Origin: Pseudomonadota bacterium
Lineage (GTDB): Bacteria > Pseudomonadota > Gammaproteobacteria > Xanthomonadales > Rhodanobacteraceae
Length of the DNA: 38,194 nucleotides
Reading direction: 5' to 3'
Assembly (NCBI GenBank): GCA_029561145.1
Contig: JAKQJM010000055.1
Location: forward strand, 1-38,194
Positions within the stretch are counted from its first letter, which is position 1; every line of letters begins with the position of its first letter. The notes under the pieces are model-generated. The model ran no database searches. It had not been told where the DNA came from and saw only the letters and a program-made list of their open reading frames with translations. The translations under genes and the position numbers were made by a program. This document shows positions 35,085 to 38,194 of this stretch, piece after piece.

Positions 35085-35569
35085 CGGATTTCAATTCATC
35101 GCATGTCGTTCCGGCACCCCGGCATTTGCCGGGGATGCCGGAACCGTCAACACGAGGCTCGCCGCAAGTCGCATGATCTCGGCACAAGCGCTCGATCGCG
35201 CCTGCTGGCGACGCTGTGCGAATACGCGAACAATGCGAGCTTGAGCACGGTCGCCGGGGCCGGTCAGTCGCCCCGATTCAATCGTTGCGGTAACGCGCAT
35301 CACGCGCGGACAGCCGATCTCGTGATCGAGCGCATGCTCGAACGTATCGGACAGCAACTGGCGCTGCAGGTCGAGCGCGATGAACCGGGTGATGCATCAC
35401 TCACATTGCATCGCGGCGGCAGCACTACTCCCGGCGACGATGCGTTGTGGAGATGTTGCCGAGGCGATGCGCACGGTGCAAGATGCGTGAGGCGTCCCGC
35501 CGCCATAGGGCGTTCGCGTCGGCCAATATCCAATCAAGCGTGTACGGCAACATTGCCCGGCGAATCGAT
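35085..35569. other. Gap between the M1 gene and the small lipoprotein gene
   Basis: About 485 bp. It begins with a strong bulged hairpin (35108-35144). Overlapping open frames on both strands (for instance plus 35103-35573 and minus 35091-35357) are Arg/His/Cys-rich and carry no domain pattern. No gene is supported; decayed coding sequence cannot be excluded. Confidence 0.4.
35108..35144. repeat. REP-like extragenic palindrome
   Basis: GTTCCGGCA + CCCCGGCA, then TT, then TGCCGGGG + A + TGCCGGAAC: a 17-bp stem with a single bulged A, 23 bp after the M1 stop. It has no T-tract. The form suits a REP/extragenic palindromic element that stabilises or ends the upstream mRNA. Confidence 0.5.
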
Positions 35570-35950
35570 ATGAAACATATTGCAATGATTTCGTTTGTGT
35601 TGCTGAGTGGATGCGCCAGCATGCAATGGGGTGAGTTTGACGGCCAACGTAAGAAAATGGCCGACCCGGATGTCTATGACGTCATTGTTGTCGCGGTTGA
35701 TGGGAGAGCGGATTTTGGCGGACGAACCAACTATCGTCTTCAGCCCGGCTTTCATCTGCTCCAGGTGGCCTCATCGAAGCAAGGTAATCATGGCGAGGTT
35801 TCAGTGATTCCGCTTCCGATCAGCGTGAAGCCATGCACGAGATACAGTTTCGCCGCGAAACACCATTCGCGCATTGGCATCGAAAACTGGGACCTGCTAT
35901 CGACCGGTGAAACGCTCATGCCGGGCTGTGAGGAGCCTGCAAAAAAATAG
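35570..35950 (+). CDS. Small lipoprotein of unknown function
   Basis: A 126-residue protein with a lipoprotein signal (MKHIAMISFVLLSGCASMQ; lipobox LSGC, Cys15). The mature part has VYDVIVVAVDGRADFGG, then YRLQPGFHLLQVASSK, and a CTRYSFAAKH segment. That is a beta-sandwich-like pattern seen in small lipoproteins of this order, in which two cysteines (here in KPCTRY and MPGCEE) may form a disulfide. No function is known. The start at 35570 is set by the signal peptide; no RBS is obvious. Base composition is visibly less GC-rich than that of its neighbours, which suggests recent acquisition or relaxed selection. Confidence 0.65.
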   Translation: MKHIAMISFVLLSGCASMQWGEFDGQRKKMADPDVYDVIVVAVDGRADFGGRTNYRLQPGFHLLQVASSKQGNHGEVSVIPLPISVKPCTRYSFAAKHHSRIGIENWDLLSTGETLMPGCEEPAKK

Positions 35951-36333
35951 TGGGCGCCACCACGCCCTCCTCGACAGCGCCGCGAACAGGCCGAGGCATT
36001 CTGCGACATCGTCAGGCAGCAGTCGGATTCCTCGCAGGAGTCCACTTGCGCCGACTGGGACAGCGCAGTGAAAAGTTCGATCTGGCCAACTTCAATTCCG
36101 GTCAAGTCGTCTCGACTCTTGCGAACTTGGGTGTTCCTGGCGGATTGATCATGGTGGCAGTCCAGTCTTCAAGCCGCTCACGCCGTGTGTGAAACAGCGT
36201 CAAGGCATCGAAGGCCCTGATGGAATCCGGGCGGCAAGCCAGGGTCAACTCGCCTGAAGCCAGGGGCAGCTCCAGCAGCACGATCAAGCCGATGTGCTGA
36301 CGCATGCGACGGGTTCACGGCATCAGGCTACGC
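35951..36333. other. Gap between the lipoprotein gene and the riboswitch
   Basis: About 380 bp. One minus-strand frame (36305 to 36102) is listed separately with low confidence. The rest shows no domain, hairpin or promoter that I can support. Confidence 0.35.
36102..36305 (-). CDS. Doubtful 67-residue ORF
   Basis: The frame reads [20 protein letters not shown] and ends in [12 protein letters not shown]. The start is not preceded by a ribosome-binding site and no family is recognised. It might be a remnant or a chance frame. Confidence 0.15.
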   Translation of the reverse strand: MRQHIGLIVLLELPLASGELTLACRPDSIRAFDALTLFHTRRERLEDWTATMINPPGTPKFARVETT

Positions 36334-36379
36334 AGAAGTGAGGACGACCCCACTTCTCAACTTTTCCGGGGACGACCCC
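36334..36379 (+). ncRNA. Guanidine-II (mini-ykkC) riboswitch
   Basis: Two hairpins, each with the ACGA loop that defines this class. P1 is AGAAGTG-A-GG-ACGA-CC-C-CACTTCT (36334-36357, one A-C mismatch). P2 is GGGG-ACGA-CCCC (36368-36379). P2 ends 6 bases before the GGGAGG ribosome-binding site of the guanidinium exporter gene. In the known class, guanidine bridges the two loops and frees the ribosome-binding site. CCGG at 36366-36369 could alternatively pair with CCGG at 36384-36387 next to the RBS, a plausible off-state. Confidence 0.92.
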
Positions 36380-36396
36380 AAAACCGGGAGGTGGTC

Positions 36397-36717
36397 ATGA
36401 ACTGGTTCATACTCGTCATCGCTGGATTGTTCGAGATTGGCTGGGCTGTTGGTCTCAAATATACCGAAGGATTCACGCGCCTTTGGCCCACCGTCGGTAC
36501 GGTTGCAGCGATGGTCATCAGCATGGGGCTGCTTGGTGTCGCGATGAGGTCGCTTCCGGTGGGCACGTCCTACGCGGTCTGGGTCGGCATCGGAATGGTC
36601 GGCACGGCACTATTCGGTATCGTGGTTTTCAATGACTCCGTGAATGTGTTGCGTATCGCGAGCCTCGCGCTCATCGTTGTCGGTGTGATTGGATTGAAAA
36701 TTGCAACGCCGACCTGA
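36397..36717 (+). CDS. gdx: Guanidinium exporter of the SMR family (Gdx/SugE)
   Basis: A 106-residue, four-helix membrane protein that works as an antiparallel dimer and exchanges guanidinium for protons. The proton/substrate glutamate lies in helix 1 ([19 protein letters not shown]13), and WPTVGT plus [20 protein letters not shown] are typical of the SugE/Gdx branch and not of the EmrE multidrug branch. The ATG at 36397 has GGGAGG just upstream; the in-frame upstream region is the riboswitch, so the longer frame is not the protein. Control by guanidine is strongly indicated and also fixes the substrate. Confidence 0.97.
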   Translation: MNWFILVIAGLFEIGWAVGLKYTEGFTRLWPTVGTVAAMVISMGLLGVAMRSLPVGTSYAVWVGIGMVGTALFGIVVFNDSVNVLRIASLALIVVGVIGLKIATPT

Positions 36718-36848
36718 CAAATCGCTGCGGCAGACGGGGTCGTCTCTCCGGTTCGGTGGACGCACCGTCGTGTTGCGGACGGCTTGAATCAGCATCGCGC
36801 CTGCGCGGGACAGCCAAGGCGCTTTGCCATATTGCGAACAAAAGTGCA

Positions 36849-38194
36849 ATGAGGACATTTTCCACCTGGTTGATCGCAACGGGCATCGTCTTTGTGGGAG
36901 CGTTCCCCGCATCGACGCATGCCGACGAACTCGCGGCCGGGGCTGAACTTCGCGCGGGAATGGAAGCGGCAGCCCAAGCGGAGGGGCTCGCCGGTGTTGT
37001 CTGGGCAACCATTACGCCAGGCGGGATTGCGACTGGCGCAATCGGGCTCGCAGATGCGGATCGCCAGGAGTTGCTTGCCGATGACAGCAAGGTCCAGACA
37101 GGCTCGATCGTCAAGACGCTCATCGCCGCAGGAATACTGCGCCTGGTCACGCAAGGAAGACTGACACTCGACAGCCCGGTGGCACCGCTGCTGCCGGGTC
37201 TCGCGTTCGACAACACCTGGGAGGCCAGCCATCCGGTCCTTGTACGGCATCTCCTGGATCACACCTCCGGGCTCGACGATGCCCGGCTGTGGCAGGTGTT
37301 CAGTCTCGATGCCGGGCCCGATACGCCGTTGAGCGCGAGCTTGCAGCGAGGTCCGTTGCGAATCCGGAATCGGCCGGGCAGCCGCATTTCCTACTCGAAC
37401 CTCGGCTACACCCTGCTCGGGATGGTGATCGAACATGTTGCCGGCGAGCGCTATGAACCGTACCTCGACGCCCACCTGCTGCACCCGATCGGCATGCGCC
37501 AGAGCACGTTCCAGTTCGTGTCGCAGGAGGGACCGCATGCGGACAGCCGCCTGGCGATGGGGCATTTCGAGAACGGCGCGACCCAGCGTGCAGTTCCGCT
37601 GCATCTGCGTCCTGCCGGGCAGTTCAGTACCACCGCGTCGGACATGGGCCGCTTCGCGCGCTTCCTGATGGGCAACGGTGAAATCGATGGCAAGCCGTTC
37701 ATCGCATCCGGACTGCTGCGGGCGATGGGAAGGCCGACGACCACCGACGCAGCCCTGGCCGGATTGGTCGACGCGGGATACGGGCTTGGCTTGAACAGCA
37801 GGGACCGGCATGGCGTCATCGGGAATTGCCATATCGGCACGACCGTGGGGTTCCGCGCAAACTTCTGCATTTTTCCCGATACCGGAAAGGCGTTCTTCGT
37901 CGCGATGAATGCCGACATCGAGACAGCGGACTACGATCGATTTGACGCCTTGCTGATCCGGGAACTCGGCATCGCAGCAGCGGCACCGTCGCCGGATGCG
38001 GCCCCGCCGAGCGGGATCGATGATTGGCGAGGCGTCTACGTGCTTGCTCCGGGCCGCACGGAAAGCTTCGCCTATCTCGATCGGATCCTGAACTTCGCGA
38101 CTGTCCGATGGGACGGGCAGCGGCTCCAGCTGAATCCGTTCCAGGGTGCGACACGATCCTTGTTGCCCGCTGGGGGTTGGCTGTTCCGCGCGGA
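36849..38194 (+). CDS. Serine beta-lactamase-fold hydrolase (class C / PBP-like), 3' end outside the window
   Basis: The frame is open from the ATG at 36849 to the window edge (448 codons seen). A signal peptide (MRTFSTWLIATGIVFVGAFP, ending STHA) sends it to the periplasm. Penicillin-recognising motifs are SxxK in TGSIVKTLIAAG (nucleophile Ser and Lys), HTSG in LLDHTSGLDD, YxN in ISYSNLGYTLLG, and HIGTTVGF in the place of the KTG/HxG box. Such proteins include esterases, D-aminopeptidases and class C-like enzymes, so resistance should not be assumed. A further domain begins near residue 395 (WRGVYVLAPGRTESFAYL). No good RBS is visible and there is 131 bp between gdx and this gene. Confidence 0.85.
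   Translation, partial: MRTFSTWLIATGIVFVGAFPASTHADELAAGAELRAGMEAAAQAEGLAGVVWATITPGGIATGAIGLADADRQELLADDSKVQTGSIVKTLIAAGILRLVTQGRLTLDSPVAPLLPGLAFDNTWEASHPVLVRHLLDHTSGLDDARLWQVFSLDAGPDTPLSASLQRGPLRIRNRPGSRISYSNLGYTLLGMVIEHVAGERYEPYLDAHLLHPIGMRQSTFQFVSQEGPHADSRLAMGHFENGATQRAVPLHLRPAGQFSTTASDMGRFARFLMGNGEIDGKPFIASGLLRAMGRPTTTDAALAGLVDAGYGLGLNSRDRHGVIGNCHIGTTVGFRANFCIFPDTGKAFFVAMNADIETADYDRFDALLIRELGIAAAAPSPDAAPPSGIDDWRGVYVLAPGRTESFAYLDRILNFATVRWDGQRLQLNPFQGATRSLLPAGGWLFRA

Noticed and set aside
35103-35573. 156-codon plus-strand frame after the M1 gene
   Set aside because: Starts inside the REP-like hairpin, has Arg/His/Cys-rich composition and no conserved motif.
36849-38194. Calling the last gene an antibiotic-resistance beta-lactamase
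   Set aside because: Its motifs fit the broad serine beta-lactamase-fold superfamily, most of which are esterases or peptidases, and the third box reads HIG and not KTG.

Overview
This window reads as a chromosomal stretch of a high-GC gammaproteobacterium, most likely Xanthomonadales (Lysobacterales), perhaps a Rhodanobacteraceae/Dokdonella-like genus. The evidence is the E2/E3 arrangement with a lipoyl domain fused to dihydrolipoyl dehydrogenase, a YcgL protein, a DjlA-purC neighbourhood, a large ankyrin membrane protein next to ubiE, and the codon usage. The lineage is inferred from protein character, not from any search. No rRNA, tRNA, CRISPR, insertion sequence or prophage was seen.

Layout. 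1-1914: end of the pyruvate dehydrogenase E2 gene and lpdA, whose interdomain linker carries a palindromic repeat. 2008-3077: msrB and msrA on the minus strand. 3317-4429: glutathione-dependent formaldehyde dehydrogenase (frmA) behind a palindromic candidate operator, tail-to-tail with a small monooxygenase-fold gene. 4916-7839: a degenerate CaCA-type exchanger homologue, a histidine-kinase-like protein whose phosphoacceptor histidine is an arginine, and an atypical SDR.

7921-17260 is the most interesting block: one promoter followed by five co-directional genes encoding a VolA-type surface lipase, a DUF1302 outer-membrane barrel, a DUF1329 (LolA/LolB-like) periplasmic protein, a YCF48-type beta-propeller and an HpnN/MmpL-type RND transporter. 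The parts span outer membrane, periplasm and inner membrane, and suggest an envelope pathway that hydrolyses and moves a hydrophobic substrate. The substrate and direction cannot be read from the sequence.

17487-23915: a VIT1-like transporter behind an Mpo1-like protein (minus), a membrane J-domain protein, purC, divergent djlA, a TPR-aspartyl/asparaginyl hydroxylase (minus) and rpe. 24026-31910: a secreted tricorn-type S41 protease, ycgL, a 1138-residue membrane ankyrin protein and ubiE. 32266-33103: an AHL-type LuxR regulator with no luxI in the window, and a near-perfect lux box placed beyond its 3' end instead of in front of a gene. 33240-35084: secreted M1 aminopeptidase.

35085-36396 is sparsely coding and partly of lower GC, with a small lipoprotein. 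It ends in a guanidine-II (mini-ykkC) riboswitch directly in front of a Gdx/SugE guanidinium exporter. A serine beta-lactamase-fold hydrolase runs off the right edge.
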